DNA of 64,000 nucleotides from Acidilutibacter cellobiosedens (GCF_004103715.1 NZ_CP035282.1:3679724-3743723); one strand, 5' to 3'; positions 50,729 to 61,283 are shown, counted from the stretch's first letter. Numbers and translations: made by a program. Notes: generated from the sequence alone by a model not told the origin.

Positions 50729-52522
50729 TTATTTTTTGATAATAGCGTTAAATGGACATCTTTCAATACAAGCACCACATTTAATGCATTTTTCCTTATC
50801 AATATGATGAGGTTTGGCCTTTGCGCCCGAAATAGCACTTGCAGGACAATTTCTGGCACATAGTCCACATCCCTTACATTTTTCTTCAACTATAACAAAG
50901 CTCAATAACTTTCTGCAATTTCCTGCAGGACAAGTTTTTTCAAATATATGACTTTCATATTCATTCCTAAAATATTTTAAAGTGGAAATAATCGGATTTG
51001 ATGCCGTTTGCCCTAATCCGCATAAAGCAGAATCGGTAATTACCGTTGAAAGTTCTTCCAACTTTTCAATATCACCAGATTCTCCCTTCCCTGACGTTAT
51101 TCTGTCAAGTATTTCTGACATCCTTTTAGTTCCTATTCTGCAGGGGGTACATTTTCCGCAGGATTCTTCAACAGTAAAATCCAAGAAAAATTTAGCAATA
51201 TCAACCATACAATTATCTTCATCCATTACTATCATTCCGCCAGAACCCATTATAGATCCTAATCTTGATAGGGATTCAAAATCTACCGGTGTATCCAAAT
51301 ATTCCTTAGGTATACAGCCTCCAGAAGGACCGCCCGTTTGAACCGCTTTAAATTCCTTTCCATTAGGAATTCCTCCACCTATATCAAATATTATCTCCCT
51401 TAAAGTTGTTCCCATAGGTATCTCAACGAGCCCTGTATTAACAATTTTTCCTCCTAAAGCAAATACCTTTGTGCCAGGAGATTTTTCCGTTCCAATACTC
51501 CTGAACCATTCTGGGCCTTTCTGAAATATAATAGGAATATTAGCAAAAGTTTCAACATTATTTAAAACTGTTGGTTGTTGCCATAATCCCTTATGAGCAG
51601 TTCTTGGGGGCTTATTTCTCGGCATTCCTCTTCTTCCTTCAATGGATTCCATTAAAGCGCTGGCTTCTCCGCAAACAAATGCTCCCGCTCCCAGTCTTAA
51701 TTCAATGTCAAAGCTAAAATCTGTCCCAAAGATGTTTTTCCCGAGAACTCCATACTCTTTTGCTTGATCAATAGCGGTTTGAAGTCTCTGAACTGCTATA
51801 GGGTATTCTGCCCTTACATAAATAAACCCTTGATCCGATCCCACAGCATATCCTGCCAATGCCATAGCTTCCAATACCGAATGAGGATCTCCTTCAAGAA
51901 TGCTTCTATCCATAAATGCTCCCGGATCTCCTTCATCAGCATTACATACTATATATTTTTTATCTGATTTATACTTATAAGCTTCTTCCCATTTGCGGCC
52001 TGTAGGAAATCCGGCCCCACCTCTTCCTCTTAAGCCTGAATCCTTTACGACCTGAATTACTTCCAATGGAGTCATTTCCGTAACCGCTTTAGCAAGAGCC
52101 TGATATCCGTTATAAGCAATATATTCCTCAATATTCTCTGGATCTATTACTCCGCAGTTTCTTAAAGCTACCCTCGTTTGTTTTTTATAAAAATTAACGT
52201 CATTAACTGACTTAATATTATTTTCTTCCTGAACTTCTTTATACAACAGTCTTTTTACCGGTCTGCCCTTAAAAAAATGTTCTTCAACAATTTCATCAAC
52301 ATCGCTTACTTTTACATGATTGTAAAATATTCCTTCCGGATATACCACCATATTAGGTCCTGACTCACAAAGACCAAAACAACCGGTTTTTATAACCTTA
52401 ATTTCCTTATCTAACTCTTTTTCTTTAATTTTTTCTTCCATTCTTTCTATAATCTTATCCGAATTAGATGAATGACACCCTGTACCTCCACAAACTAACA
52501 CATGAGCTCTATATAAATTCAT
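50729..52522 (-). CDS. hydB: Bifurcating hydrogenase NADH-binding subunit HydB (NuoF-like)
   Basis: This 597-residue protein has an N-terminal thioredoxin-like [2Fe-2S] domain (CGGTGCHSS...GCFGLCESGP), the NuoF core with the FMN/NAD site (GLRGRGGAGFPTGRKW), the [4Fe-4S] motif CGKCTPCRIG and a C-terminal 2[4Fe-4S] ferredoxin (CKGCGLCARNCP, CIKCGACIERCP). This arrangement is that of HydB in trimeric bifurcating hydrogenases, where the flavin splits electrons between NAD and ferredoxin. It lies between hydD and hydA. Confidence 0.95.
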   Translation of the reverse strand: MNLYRAHVLVCGGTGCHSSNSDKIIERMEEKIKEKELDKEIKVIKTGCFGLCESGPNMVVYPEGIFYNHVKVSDVDEIVEEHFFKGRPVKRLLYKEVQEENNIKSVNDVNFYKKQTRVALRNCGVIDPENIEEYIAYNGYQALAKAVTEMTPLEVIQVVKDSGLRGRGGAGFPTGRKWEEAYKYKSDKKYIVCNADEGDPGAFMDRSILEGDPHSVLEAMALAGYAVGSDQGFIYVRAEYPIAVQRLQTAIDQAKEYGVLGKNIFGTDFSFDIELRLGAGAFVCGEASALMESIEGRRGMPRNKPPRTAHKGLWQQPTVLNNVETFANIPIIFQKGPEWFRSIGTEKSPGTKVFALGGKIVNTGLVEIPMGTTLREIIFDIGGGIPNGKEFKAVQTGGPSGGCIPKEYLDTPVDFESLSRLGSIMGSGGMIVMDEDNCMVDIAKFFLDFTVEESCGKCTPCRIGTKRMSEILDRITSGKGESGDIEKLEELSTVITDSALCGLGQTASNPIISTLKYFRNEYESHIFEKTCPAGNCRKLLSFVIVEEKCKGCGLCARNCPASAISGAKAKPHHIDKEKCIKCGACIERCPFNAIIKK

Positions 52523-52565
52523 GTCCTTTCTTTCCTCCTTTTCAATAAGCTATTCCATAGAATAT

Positions 52566-52934
52566 TTATTTTTGATAAGCACCTATAGTATACTCATTTA
52601 CAACGTTTCCATTGACTATATGCTCCAATACAACTCTTCTAGCCTTAGTTGCAGTCATATCAACATAAGTTACCTTTTCCTTCCCCGGTTCATATACTTC
52701 TACTATAGGCTCTAATCTGCAAAGCCCTATACATCCCGTTTGACTAACTGTAACATGTTCCAATTTTCTTTTATTTACTTCTTCCAATAAGGCTGTAAGG
52801 ACCGGCCTTGCTCCAGCTGAAATTCCACAGGTTGCCATTCCAACAACAACTCTTATACCTTGACTTTCTTTCCTCAAATTCATTTTTCCCAAGGCATCTT
52901 CTCTAATCTTGTTTAATTCTTCAATAGTCTTCAT
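52566..52934 (-). CDS. hydD: [2Fe-2S] ferredoxin-like protein of the hyd operon (HydD-like)
   Basis: This 122-residue thioredoxin-fold ferredoxin has the cluster cysteines in MATCGISAGARP and TGCIGLCRLEP. Such a small protein often lies between hydC and hydB in clostridial operons and has been called HydD; it is not part of every purified enzyme. Start at 52934, 17 bp after hydC ends. Confidence 0.82.
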   Translation of the reverse strand: MKTIEELNKIREDALGKMNLRKESQGIRVVVGMATCGISAGARPVLTALLEEVNKRKLEHVTVSQTGCIGLCRLEPIVEVYEPGKEKVTYVDMTATKARRVVLEHIVNGNVVNEYTIGAYQK

Positions 52935-52950
52935 CTAATCTACCTCCACA

Positions 52951-53436
52951 TTATCTATACTTATTAATTATACCTTCAACATCATTTGGAGTTAGTTTTC
53001 CATAAACTTCTCCATTAATGGTCATTACAGGCGCTAACCCACACGCGCCTAAACATCTTGTTGCCTGGAGAGAAAATTTTCTGTCTTCAGTGGTCTGCCC
53101 AACGTCTATATGAAGAATTCCTTTTACCTTGTCCAAAATGTTCTGAGACCCTTTTACATAACAGGCAGTACCCAAACAAACCCCAATTTTATTTTCTCCT
53201 TTGGGTATTAACGAAAATTGAGAATAAAATGTAGCTACTCCATATACTTCAGATAGTGGCACATTTAGTTTTTCAGAAATCATATTCTGAATTTCAATGG
53301 GAAGATAATCAAAAAGACCTTCTGCTTTTTGAAGAGCAGGCATTACGGCTCCTTTAGTATCTTTAAGTTTCTCCAAAAATGCAGAAAATTCTTCTACTTT
53401 CTCCTTGTTAGCTTCCCAATCAAATTTAAATCCCAT
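52951..53436 (-). CDS. hydC: Bifurcating hydrogenase subunit HydC (NuoE-like)
   Basis: This 161-residue NuoE-type thioredoxin-like [2Fe-2S] protein has ALQKAEGLFDYLP, EVYGVATFYSQF, the first cysteine pair in CLGTACYVKGS and the second in ATRCLGACGLAP. It passes electrons between HydB and HydA. It is the first gene of the operon, with a GGGAGG site. In some clostridial operons a kinase-like hydE gene follows; here it is absent. Confidence 0.93.
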   Translation of the reverse strand: MGFKFDWEANKEKVEEFSAFLEKLKDTKGAVMPALQKAEGLFDYLPIEIQNMISEKLNVPLSEVYGVATFYSQFSLIPKGENKIGVCLGTACYVKGSQNILDKVKGILHIDVGQTTEDRKFSLQATRCLGACGLAPVMTINGEVYGKLTPNDVEGIINKYR

Positions 53437-53660
53437 TTTATGTCCTCCCTTGTTATTTTTTTAACTTTATTGATCATACACCATCGTTTATTCATATGAT
53501 GGAATTATTATACTTTTAAATGTCCTCAAAAAAATTATAATGAAAATTATAATATAGTATCCATATATAATAGCCAATTATTATTTTAACAGATTTATTT
53601 GTTTTTGTATATATAAGTTTGTTAAGATTCTGTCTAAATTAGAAGACAAAAAAATAAATT

Positions 53661-54557
53661 TTACATGCAAAATATTCCTTCTAATACTATCCTTGCTCTC
53701 CCTCCGACTTTTACTATATAACCTTCATCAGTTTCATCAATTGTACAATTTATATAGCTTGGTCTGTTCAATATTTCTCCTTGATAGGAAATCATTTCAT
53801 TTCCCTTCAAATATCCGTTTTTCTTTAAAAAGTAAATAAGAGCGCCGTTAGAAGTTCCTGTTGCAGCTTCTTCATCTATTCCCACATAGGGAGCAAAATT
53901 TCTCGTATATACTATTTCTAAATCTTTATCTGGAAGAAAAAAAGCATGTACTCCCGTAATTTTTAATTTTCGGGACAAATCAGATAATCTTTTCATATCT
54001 ACATCCAAATTATCTAATATGTCTTTTCTTTTAATTGGAAGCATGATATCCGGAAGACCTGTAGATATTATTTCCGGACTCACAAACTTATCTTCTATTC
54101 CGATATCGTCTTCTGTAATATTTAAAGCATCTATTAATTCTTCTATATCTGTGATCGTTCCTATAGTTGTCGGCATTGACTGGGTCATCATAACTCTTTC
54201 TACTTTTCCTTGATTATAATATATTTCTACAGGTAAAATTCCCGCTTTGGTTTTTTGAAATATCCTCAATTTGCCATTTGTAATAGGCCTTATATATCCT
54301 TTTTCTGCAAGGGTAAAAAAAGAACCAATCGTAGCATGTCCACACAAATCAACTTCACATAAAGGAGTAAAAAACCTGACTTCAAAATTATTTTCGTCTA
54401 TTGGAATTATGAAAGCAGTTTCTGAAAGATTCATTTCTCTTGCAATTTTTTCCATGTTCTCTTCTGTTAAATCTTTTGCATCCGGGACAACACCTGCTGG
54501 ATTACCGCCAAAAGTATCTTTTGTAAAGGCATCTACCTGATATATGTTTATTTCCAT
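53661..54557 (-). CDS. PhzF-family isomerase
   Basis: This 298-residue protein has the PhzF/diaminopimelate-epimerase-like fold markers: YQVDAFTKDTFGGNPAGVV at the start, the catalytic glutamate in MNLSETAFI, FTPLCEVDLCGHATIGS and EEAATGTSNGAL. Most clostridial members have no known substrate, and no phenazine genes are nearby. It lies between parB and the hyd operon with gaps on both sides, so it is probably transcribed alone. Confidence 0.9.
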   Translation of the reverse strand: MEINIYQVDAFTKDTFGGNPAGVVPDAKDLTEENMEKIAREMNLSETAFIIPIDENNFEVRFFTPLCEVDLCGHATIGSFFTLAEKGYIRPITNGKLRIFQKTKAGILPVEIYYNQGKVERVMMTQSMPTTIGTITDIEELIDALNITEDDIGIEDKFVSPEIISTGLPDIMLPIKRKDILDNLDVDMKRLSDLSRKLKITGVHAFFLPDKDLEIVYTRNFAPYVGIDEEAATGTSNGALIYFLKKNGYLKGNEMISYQGEILNRPSYINCTIDETDEGYIVKVGGRARIVLEGIFCM

Positions 54558-54598
54558 TTAGATCTCTCCTCAATATAATATTTATGTATCCAGCAAAA

Positions 54599-54614
54599 TG
54601 TTTCACGTGAAACA
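54599..54614. promoter_or_regulatory. parS centromere site
   Basis: TGTTTCACGTGAAACA, a perfect 16-bp palindrome identical to the Spo0J/ParB consensus, abuts the parB stop codon. Confidence 0.95.
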
Positions 54615-55478
54615 TTAATTTTTAATAATAATATCCATTATTCTTTCAAAGTCTTCTGGGCTATAATATTCTATCTCGATCTTTCCTTTATTCTTTCCAT
54701 GCTTAATAACTACTTTTGTACCTAATTTTTTCATAAATTTATCTCTGGCTTCTGAAATAAAAGGATCTTCTTTATTTGATTTTTTTACACTATTTTTTTT
54801 GTTTTTAACAGTATTAACAATATTCTCCGTTTCTCTGACATTCAATTTCTTTTCTATAATATTTTTAGCTATCTCATTTTGAATTTTTTTATCTTCAATA
54901 GAAAGAAGTGCCCTTCCATGGCCGGAAGAAATTTTGCCATCAGAAATCGATAATAATATATCGCTATCTAAATTTAAAAGTCTCAAAGAATTAGTGATAT
55001 ATGGTCTGCTTTTCCCTACTGCAACTGATAACTCTTCTTGAGTGATATTATAATTATCAATAAGTCCTTTGAAAGCAATGGCTTCTTCTACAGGATTAAG
55101 ATTTTCTCTCTGTAAATTCTCTATTAAAGATAACTTCATTCCTTCAAATTCTTCTACATTTTTAACAATGCAGGGAATTTTTTTAATGGAAGCCATCTTT
55201 GCCGCTTTCCATCTTCTTTCTCCGGCAATTATTTCATATCCCTTATCAATTTTTCTAACTATGATAGGCTGAATAACTCCATAATTTTGTATCGATTCTT
55301 TCAATTCCTCCAAAGCATCTTTGTCGAAATTCTTCCTTGGTTGTTCTTTATTTGGTTTAATCAAATCAATATCTAAATCCACTATATTATTTTTATCTTC
55401 CTCTAAAACATCTTCAAAGGGTTCATCAGGAATTAAAGCCGATAGCCCTTTCCCAAGTCCTCTTTTTTTAGTACTCAT
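54615..55478 (-). CDS. parB: Chromosome partitioning protein ParB/Spo0J
   Basis: This protein of about 287 residues has MSTKKRGLGKGLSALIPD, the CTP-binding GERRWKAAKMA box, a helix-turn-helix around ITQEELSVAVGKSRPYITN and a C-terminal dimerisation domain. It loads on parS and slides on DNA using CTP, guiding origin segregation and SMC loading. The ATG at 55478 has GGAGGAG at 7-nt spacing, shorter than the longest frame. The parA stop is 1 bp away, so the two are coupled. Confidence 0.94.
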   Translation of the reverse strand: MSTKKRGLGKGLSALIPDEPFEDVLEEDKNNIVDLDIDLIKPNKEQPRKNFDKDALEELKESIQNYGVIQPIIVRKIDKGYEIIAGERRWKAAKMASIKKIPCIVKNVEEFEGMKLSLIENLQRENLNPVEEAIAFKGLIDNYNITQEELSVAVGKSRPYITNSLRLLNLDSDILLSISDGKISSGHGRALLSIEDKKIQNEIAKNIIEKKLNVRETENIVNTVKNKKNSVKKSNKEDPFISEARDKFMKKLGTKVVIKHGKNKGKIEIEYYSPEDFERIMDIIIKN

Positions 55479-55479
55479 A

Positions 55480-56253
55480 TTAAAACTCCTCCTCAATCCA
55501 AGATAAGAACTCTTCAGCTAACTCTTGGTAAGCTTCTGCTCCCTTAGATTTTAAATCATAATCTAAAACTGAAATCCCATAACTGGGCGCTTCAGCCAGT
55601 CGAACATTTCTCGGAATAACCGTGGAATAGACTTTTCCTCTAAAATACTTTTTCACCTCATCCACGACCTGTATAGAAAGGTTTGTCCTACCATCAAACA
55701 TACTTAAAATTACACCTTGTATTTCCAATTCAGGATTTAAACTCTTTTTAACAAGTTTAATTGTATCAACTAATTGACTTACCCCCTCTAAGGCGTAATA
55801 CTCACATTGAATGGGAATAATAACACTATTGGAAGCAGTCAAAGCATTTATGCTTAACAAGCCCAAAGAAGGCGGGCAGTCAATAAACATAAAATCATAA
55901 GTATTATTAAATTGAAGAATAGTTTTTTTAAGAATCAGCTCTCTTTCTTCAATTTTTATCATTTCAATTTCCGCTCCGGCTAATTCTACATTTGCTGGTG
56001 CTAATGATACTCCTTGAGCACTCGTATCAACAATTATGTCCGCCATAGGAACTCCATTAATAAAAACATCATAAATGGAATACTTTAAATCTTTTTTATT
56101 TACTCCTAATCCACTGGTAGAATTACCTTGAGGATCAACATCTATCAATAAAATTTTTTTATTTAATTTTCCTAAGGCCGCACACAAATTAATGACCGTA
56201 GTTGTTTTTCCCACTCCACCTTTTTGATTAAACACAGAGACTATCTTAGACAT
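55480..56253 (-). CDS. parA: Chromosome partitioning ATPase ParA/Soj
   Basis: This 257-residue protein has the deviant Walker A FNQKGGVGKTTTVINL, LLIDVDPQGNSTSGLG and FIDCPPSLGLL, typical of Soj. It works with ParB in origin segregation and controls DnaA in Firmicutes. It is preceded by a terminator from noc and followed directly by parB. Confidence 0.95.
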   Translation of the reverse strand: MSKIVSVFNQKGGVGKTTTVINLCAALGKLNKKILLIDVDPQGNSTSGLGVNKKDLKYSIYDVFINGVPMADIIVDTSAQGVSLAPANVELAGAEIEMIKIEERELILKKTILQFNNTYDFMFIDCPPSLGLLSINALTASNSVIIPIQCEYYALEGVSQLVDTIKLVKKSLNPELEIQGVILSMFDGRTNLSIQVVDEVKKYFRGKVYSTVIPRNVRLAEAPSYGISVLDYDLKSKGAEAYQELAEEFLSWIEEEF

Positions 56254-56303
56254 ACTTTCAACTCCAATTTGAATTACTTTATATTTTCAATATATATTAT
56301 ATA

Positions 56304-56345
56304 ATAAAAAAAAAACTTAGCAAACTATTACTTCGCTAAGTAAAA
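56304..56345 (-). terminator. Terminator between noc and parA
   Basis: Minus-strand ACTTAGC(G) pairs with GCTAAGT, followed by a run of ten T. Confidence 0.8.
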
Positions 56346-56356
56346 AAACTTTGAAT

Positions 56357-57148
56357 TTATTTTTTGGGTATTCTAACCGTTACTTCCAAATATTCGCCCA
56401 TATCTTTCTCTGTGTATTTAGCATTTACTCCACTATTCTTAATTGCGTTATAAGCATTTTTAATGGTATTTAAATATATTCTTACATTTATAAGACTTTT
56501 AATATTTTGTTTTTTTTCAGATTCAACCTTTGTCAGATCATTTAATATATCGTCTATTAATTTTTCAGTTTTCTTAACGGTAAAGTCACTTTTAATTATT
56601 TTTTCAAGAGTCTTCCTTCTATATTCGTCATCGGGAAGTCTTAAGAGTGCTCTGGCATGTCTTTCAGTCAAATTATTTTCCAAAAGTTCCTTTTTTATGT
56701 CATCAGGAAGTTTAAGTATTCTTAACTTGTTAGCAATTGTAGACTGGTTTCTTCCCAACTTTTCAGCAAGTTCCTGCTGAGTAAAGTTATGGTCTTTAAT
56801 TAAGTTATTATATCCTTCCGCCTCTTCAATGAAATTTAAATCTTCCCTCTGCAAATTTTCTATTAAAGCCACCATAGCCGAATCCTTGTCTTTATAGTTA
56901 ACAATAATAGCAGGTATCTTTTCCAATTCAGCCATTTCAGAAGCCCTAAGTCTTCTTTCTCCGGCTATTAATTCATAGCTTTCATTACAAAGTTTTCTTA
57001 CACTGATTGGTTGAATAAGTCCATAAGTTTTTATTGATTGACTCAGTTCTTCTAAAGCTCTTTTATTAAAATTTTTTCTGGGTTGATATGGATTTGGTTT
57101 TATAAACTTAATAGGTATAAACATAATTTCGCTTTGCATATTTTCCAT
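56357..57148 (-). CDS. noc: Nucleoid occlusion protein Noc (ParB paralogue)
   Basis: This 263-residue ParB-like protein has KPNPYQPRKNFNKRALEEL, GERRLRASEMAELEKIPAI and a helix-turn-helix (TQQELAEKLGRNQSTIANKL). Its position between rsmG and parA and its paralogy to Spo0J identify it as Noc, which binds DNA and membrane to block division over the nucleoid. The start has GAGGG at 7-nt spacing. No Noc-binding site was seen in the window. Confidence 0.9.
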   Translation of the reverse strand: MENMQSEIMFIPIKFIKPNPYQPRKNFNKRALEELSQSIKTYGLIQPISVRKLCNESYELIAGERRLRASEMAELEKIPAIIVNYKDKDSAMVALIENLQREDLNFIEEAEGYNNLIKDHNFTQQELAEKLGRNQSTIANKLRILKLPDDIKKELLENNLTERHARALLRLPDDEYRRKTLEKIIKSDFTVKKTEKLIDDILNDLTKVESEKKQNIKSLINVRIYLNTIKNAYNAIKNSGVNAKYTEKDMGEYLEVTVRIPKK

Positions 57149-57253
57149 TGTATATCCCTCTTCCCATTGGACTTTAATATCAATTAAATATTCTATAGAA
57201 GAGTATTTCTTCCTCCTTTTTTATAAAAATTTCGTTCATCAAATTATTCTTTT

Positions 57254-57970
57254 TTATAACGGATTTTTTTTAGGTTTGCCTGCGGGTCTAGGATATTTTG
57301 TCGATGTGTCCTTAATTTTCTCGATAATTATCAAACTATGGCAAATATCTATTTCGGGCAAAACAACAAATCTTTTTTCTTTAACTCTTCCTCCTAAAAT
57401 TTTAATAGCATTCAACGAGTTATTCAATTCTTCATCTATGTTCGAACCCTTCATAGCAATAAAATACCCACTCTTTTTAACAAAAGGCAAGCAATATTCA
57501 CTTAATATATTTAATGGCGCTACGGCCCTGGAAACAACTATATCAAATTTTTCTCTATACAGTTCATTTCTTCCGAATTCTTCAGCTCTCCCGTGAATTG
57601 CTTCTATCCCGCCTAACCCAAGCTTATCTATAATTTCTTTTAAAAAAATTATTCTTTTATTTAAACTATCCAAAAGAATCATATCTAATTGTTCTTTTAT
57701 AATTTTTAAAGGTACCCCGGGGAACCCTCCTCCCGTACCTACATCAATCACTTTAACTTTAGTATCAAATAATCCTGTATTTAAAAGAGTAAGACTGTCT
57801 AAAAAATGCTTAATATCAATTTCCCTATCGTTCTTAATAGAAGTTATATTTATTCTCTGATTCCATTCTTTTAACAGTTCTTTATAAACCAAAAACTTTT
57901 TAATTTCATCTTCCTTAAAATTAATGTTAAGTTGTTTTCCTATATCAACCATTGTACTAACATCAGTCAT
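57254..57970 (-). CDS. rsmG: 16S rRNA (guanine527-N7)-methyltransferase RsmG
   Basis: The SAM-binding motif [17 protein letters not shown] and the family stretches HFLDSLTLL and [12 protein letters not shown] identify RsmG (GidB). The longest frame starts at 58024, but AGGAGTG at 7-nt spacing supports the ATG at 57970 (238 residues, family length). That start overlaps the mnmG stop by 8 bp, showing translational coupling. Confidence 0.93.
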   Translation of the reverse strand: MTDVSTMVDIGKQLNINFKEDEIKKFLVYKELLKEWNQRINITSIKNDREIDIKHFLDSLTLLNTGLFDTKVKVIDVGTGGGFPGVPLKIIKEQLDMILLDSLNKRIIFLKEIIDKLGLGGIEAIHGRAEEFGRNELYREKFDIVVSRAVAPLNILSEYCLPFVKKSGYFIAMKGSNIDEELNNSLNAIKILGGRVKEKRFVVLPEIDICHSLIIIEKIKDTSTKYPRPAGKPKKNPL

Positions 57971-59876
57971 TTTTCTCACTCCTGAAAGCTCTTCTAAGTT
58001 GTTCCAAATAAATAAGAAGTACATTAATATCCGATGGAGATACTCCTGATATTCTGCTGGCCTGCCCTACGGATTCCGGTCTTATATTGTTTAATTTTTG
58101 TTTTGCCTCATTGCTTAAGGATCTTATATTATTGTAGTCTAAATCTTCAGGGAGTTTTTTGCCTTCAAGCTTTTTAAATTGAGCAATTTGAGCCATTTGC
58201 TTTGCAATATATCCCTCATATTTAATTTGAATTTCCACTTCAATTCGTATTTCTCTTAAAAGTTCAGGCCTTTCAGGGTCGATGTCCTTCAGAATCTCAT
58301 AATTAAGTTCCGGCCTTTTAATTAAATCATATATACTTGTTGGAGTCCTCAAAGGAGCACTGTTTAGGCCTTCCAAAAATTTATTTGTTTTTTCTGTGGG
58401 AGTTATGATAACATGCTTAAGCCTCAATATTTCGTTATTTGTTTCTTCCTTTTTATATAAGGTCTTTTCATATCTCTCTTTACTTGCAAGCCCTAATTTA
58501 TACCCTTTTTCCGTAAGTCTCAAATCTGCATTATCCTGCCTTAAAGTTAATCTATACTCAGCTCTGGATGTCATCATTCTATAAGGCTCATTTGTTCCCT
58601 TGGTAACCAGATCATCAATTAATACTCCGATATAAGCTTCGGATCTATCTAATATAAAGGGTTCCTTTCCCTGAATATTGAGTGCTGCATTTATTCCGGC
58701 CATAATTCCTTGGGCAGCAGCCTCTTCATACCCGGAAGAGCCATTTATTTGACCTGCAAAAAATAAATTTTTTATTTTTTTGTGTTCCAAAGTTCTTTTC
58801 AATATTGTAGGATCAATACAATCGTATTCTATGGCATAAGCCGTTCTCATGAATTTAACATTTTTAAGGCCTATGACTGTTTTGTACATTTGAATTTGTA
58901 CTTCTTCAGGTAATGTCGTGCTCATTCCCTGAACATAAACTTCCTTGGTATCCAATCCCTCCGGTTCAATAAATATCTGATGCTTATTTTTATCTGCAAA
59001 TCTCACTACCTTATCTTCAATAGAGGGACAGTATCGTGGTCCGACTCCTTTTATTTCTCCTGCATACATAGGAGAACGATCTAAATTTTTTCTGATTATA
59101 TCATGGGTTTTCTCTACAGTATAAGTTAAATAACAGGGTACCTGCTTTTTATCAAATTTTTTATCCATATTTAAAAAAGAAAAGGGAATTATTTCTTTAT
59201 CCCCGGGTTGTACTTCCATTACGGAATAATCAATACTATCTCCATGAACTCTGGCCGGTGTACCGGTTTTAAATCTTCTTAACTTAATTCCGATTCTATT
59301 TAAAGCATCTGACAATAAATTTGAAGGAAACCATCCCATAGGCCCTCCCTCATAATTTACTTCTCCTATATAAATTCTTCCTTTTAAATATGTCCCTGTA
59401 CATATTATAACCGCACTGCATCTATACACAGCTCCTGTTCTTGTAACTATTCCCTTAATACAATTATCTTCTGCAAGAATATCTACTACTTCTCCTTGTT
59501 TTAAGTCCAAATTATCTTCATTCTCCAAAGTTTTTTTCATTTCAATATGGTATTTATTTTTGTCTGCCTGAACTCTTAAAGAATGTACTGCAGGTCCTTT
59601 GGAAATATTGAGCATTCTACTTTGTATAAAGGTCTTATCTATATTTAAAGCCATCTCTCCCCCTAAAGCATCAATTTCTCGTACCAAATGTCCCTTTCCT
59701 GTTCCTCCGATGTTTGGATTACATGGCATAGCTGCCACGGCGTCAAGACTCATAGTTAAGATTAAAGTTTTCATACCCATTCTGGCAGAACTCAGTGCAG
59801 CTTCACAGCCTGCATGGCCTGCTCCGATTACAATTACATCATATTTTCCGGCCTCGAATCTTTTAATATCCTTCAT
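57963..59876 (-). CDS. mnmG: tRNA uridine-5-carboxymethylaminomethyl modification enzyme MnmG (GidA)
   Basis: This 637-residue FAD protein has the dinucleotide fold [39 protein letters not shown] and the C-terminal GidA-associated domain ([20 protein letters not shown]). With MnmE it modifies wobble U34 of certain tRNAs. It lies between mnmE and rsmG, the universal origin-proximal order. Confidence 0.96.
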   Translation of the reverse strand: MKDIKRFEAGKYDVIVIGAGHAGCEAALSSARMGMKTLILTMSLDAVAAMPCNPNIGGTGKGHLVREIDALGGEMALNIDKTFIQSRMLNISKGPAVHSLRVQADKNKYHIEMKKTLENEDNLDLKQGEVVDILAEDNCIKGIVTRTGAVYRCSAVIICTGTYLKGRIYIGEVNYEGGPMGWFPSNLLSDALNRIGIKLRRFKTGTPARVHGDSIDYSVMEVQPGDKEIIPFSFLNMDKKFDKKQVPCYLTYTVEKTHDIIRKNLDRSPMYAGEIKGVGPRYCPSIEDKVVRFADKNKHQIFIEPEGLDTKEVYVQGMSTTLPEEVQIQMYKTVIGLKNVKFMRTAYAIEYDCIDPTILKRTLEHKKIKNLFFAGQINGSSGYEEAAAQGIMAGINAALNIQGKEPFILDRSEAYIGVLIDDLVTKGTNEPYRMMTSRAEYRLTLRQDNADLRLTEKGYKLGLASKERYEKTLYKKEETNNEILRLKHVIITPTEKTNKFLEGLNSAPLRTPTSIYDLIKRPELNYEILKDIDPERPELLREIRIEVEIQIKYEGYIAKQMAQIAQFKKLEGKKLPEDLDYNNIRSLSNEAKQKLNNIRPESVGQASRISGVSPSDINVLLIYLEQLRRAFRSEKND

Positions 59877-59903
59877 TTCAAGAAAATTTTCCTCCCATCG
59901 TAA

Positions 59904-61283
59904 CTATTTTCCTACGCAAAATTCACTAAATATCTTATCAAGAATATCCTCCGTAACTGTATCTCCTGAAATTTCCCCTAAATTAGTCCAACAATTTTTT
60001 AAATCAACTTCCAGACAATCTAAAGGAACTTTAGAAATAATACCTGTATATGCATCAGATATATTTTTTTTCGCATCTATAAGTTTTTTCTTATGTCTTA
60101 TATTGGTTACCATAATGTCATTTTTAATTTTAACTTTTCCACCATAGAACATATCCTTGATGTTATTCTCTATATCTTGAATTCCTATTTTTTGTGAAAT
60201 AATAGTAGGTATTATTTTCATTTCAGGAATCAGTTTCTTTAAATCTTCCATAGTAAGTTTACTATCCAAATCCATTTTATTTAACAGAGCAATTCCCTTC
60301 TTATCCTTAATCATATTGATTATTTCATAATCATCTTCTTCCAATTCCTTAGAAGAATCAAAAACAGCTATGGTCAAGTCTGCCGTTTCTAATAAATTTT
60401 TTGCCTTATCTACTCCGATTTTCTCTATGATATTTTCTGTATTTCTGATTCCCGCAGTATCAACTATTTTTAAGGGGATTCCATCTATGTTCATATATTC
60501 CTCAATTGTATCCCTGGTAGTACCTGGGATATCTGTTACAATAGCTCTGTTTTCTCTAAGCATAGAATTTAATAAAGAAGATTTCCCTACATTAGGTTTT
60601 CCAAGTATTACAACATTTAATCCCTCTCTTAATATTCTTCCTCTTTCGGAAGTGTTCAACAGATTATCTATTTCATCAAGTATCTTCTTAGATTTTAATT
60701 CAAGCTCATCGTAAGTAATTTCTTCAAAATCTTCTTCCGGGAAATCAATAGAAACTTCTACATGAGCAACCATCTCTGTTAATTCGTCCATTATTCTTTT
60801 AATTTCAGAGGATAATCCTCCTTCTAACTGATTTAAGGAAAGCTTACAGCTCAATTCGGTTTTCGATTTTATGATATCTATTACTGCTTCCGCTTGAGAA
60901 AGGTCCAATCTTCCGTTTAAAAATGCTCTTTTCGTGAATTCTCCCCTCTCCGCCATTACTGCTCCATTAGCCAAAAGAAGTTCCAATATCTTTCTTACAG
61001 AAATTATTCCGCCATGACAATATATTTCAACTATATCTTCTCTTGTATAAGTAAAGGGGGCTTTCATAAATACTATCAGAACTTCATCTACAAGGCTTCC
61101 GTCAGTAGGATCAAATATATGTCCATAAGTAATTTTTCTGTTTTCCGCATCTTTTAAATTCTTTGTTTTTTTACCTTCAAATATTTTACCTGCAATAGAC
61201 AGAGAATCTTTTCCGCTCATCCTTACTATGCCTATCCCGGATTCTCCGACAGTTGTAGAAATGGCAGCTATAGTACTCTCCAT
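59904..61283 (-). CDS. mnmE: tRNA modification GTPase MnmE (TrmE)
   Basis: This 459-residue protein has an N-terminal formyl-THF-binding domain (TIAAISTTVGESGIGIVRMSG), a helical domain and an inserted G domain (GKPNVGKSSLLN, DTAG, NKMD), with the obligatory CVGK at the C-terminus. The ATG at 61283 with AAGGTAGGTG upstream is chosen over 61310. Partner of MnmG next door. Confidence 0.95.
   Translation of the reverse strand: MESTIAAISTTVGESGIGIVRMSGKDSLSIAGKIFEGKKTKNLKDAENRKITYGHIFDPTDGSLVDEVLIVFMKAPFTYTREDIVEIYCHGGIISVRKILELLLANGAVMAERGEFTKRAFLNGRLDLSQAEAVIDIIKSKTELSCKLSLNQLEGGLSSEIKRIMDELTEMVAHVEVSIDFPEEDFEEITYDELELKSKKILDEIDNLLNTSERGRILREGLNVVILGKPNVGKSSLLNSMLRENRAIVTDIPGTTRDTIEEYMNIDGIPLKIVDTAGIRNTENIIEKIGVDKAKNLLETADLTIAVFDSSKELEEDDYEIINMIKDKKGIALLNKMDLDSKLTMEDLKKLIPEMKIIPTIISQKIGIQDIENNIKDMFYGGKVKIKNDIMVTNIRHKKKLIDAKKNISDAYTGIISKVPLDCLEVDLKNCWTNLGEISGDTVTEDILDKIFSEFCVGK

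Noticed and set aside
56357..57253. Noc-binding sites near noc
   Set aside because: No match to the known palindrome was found.
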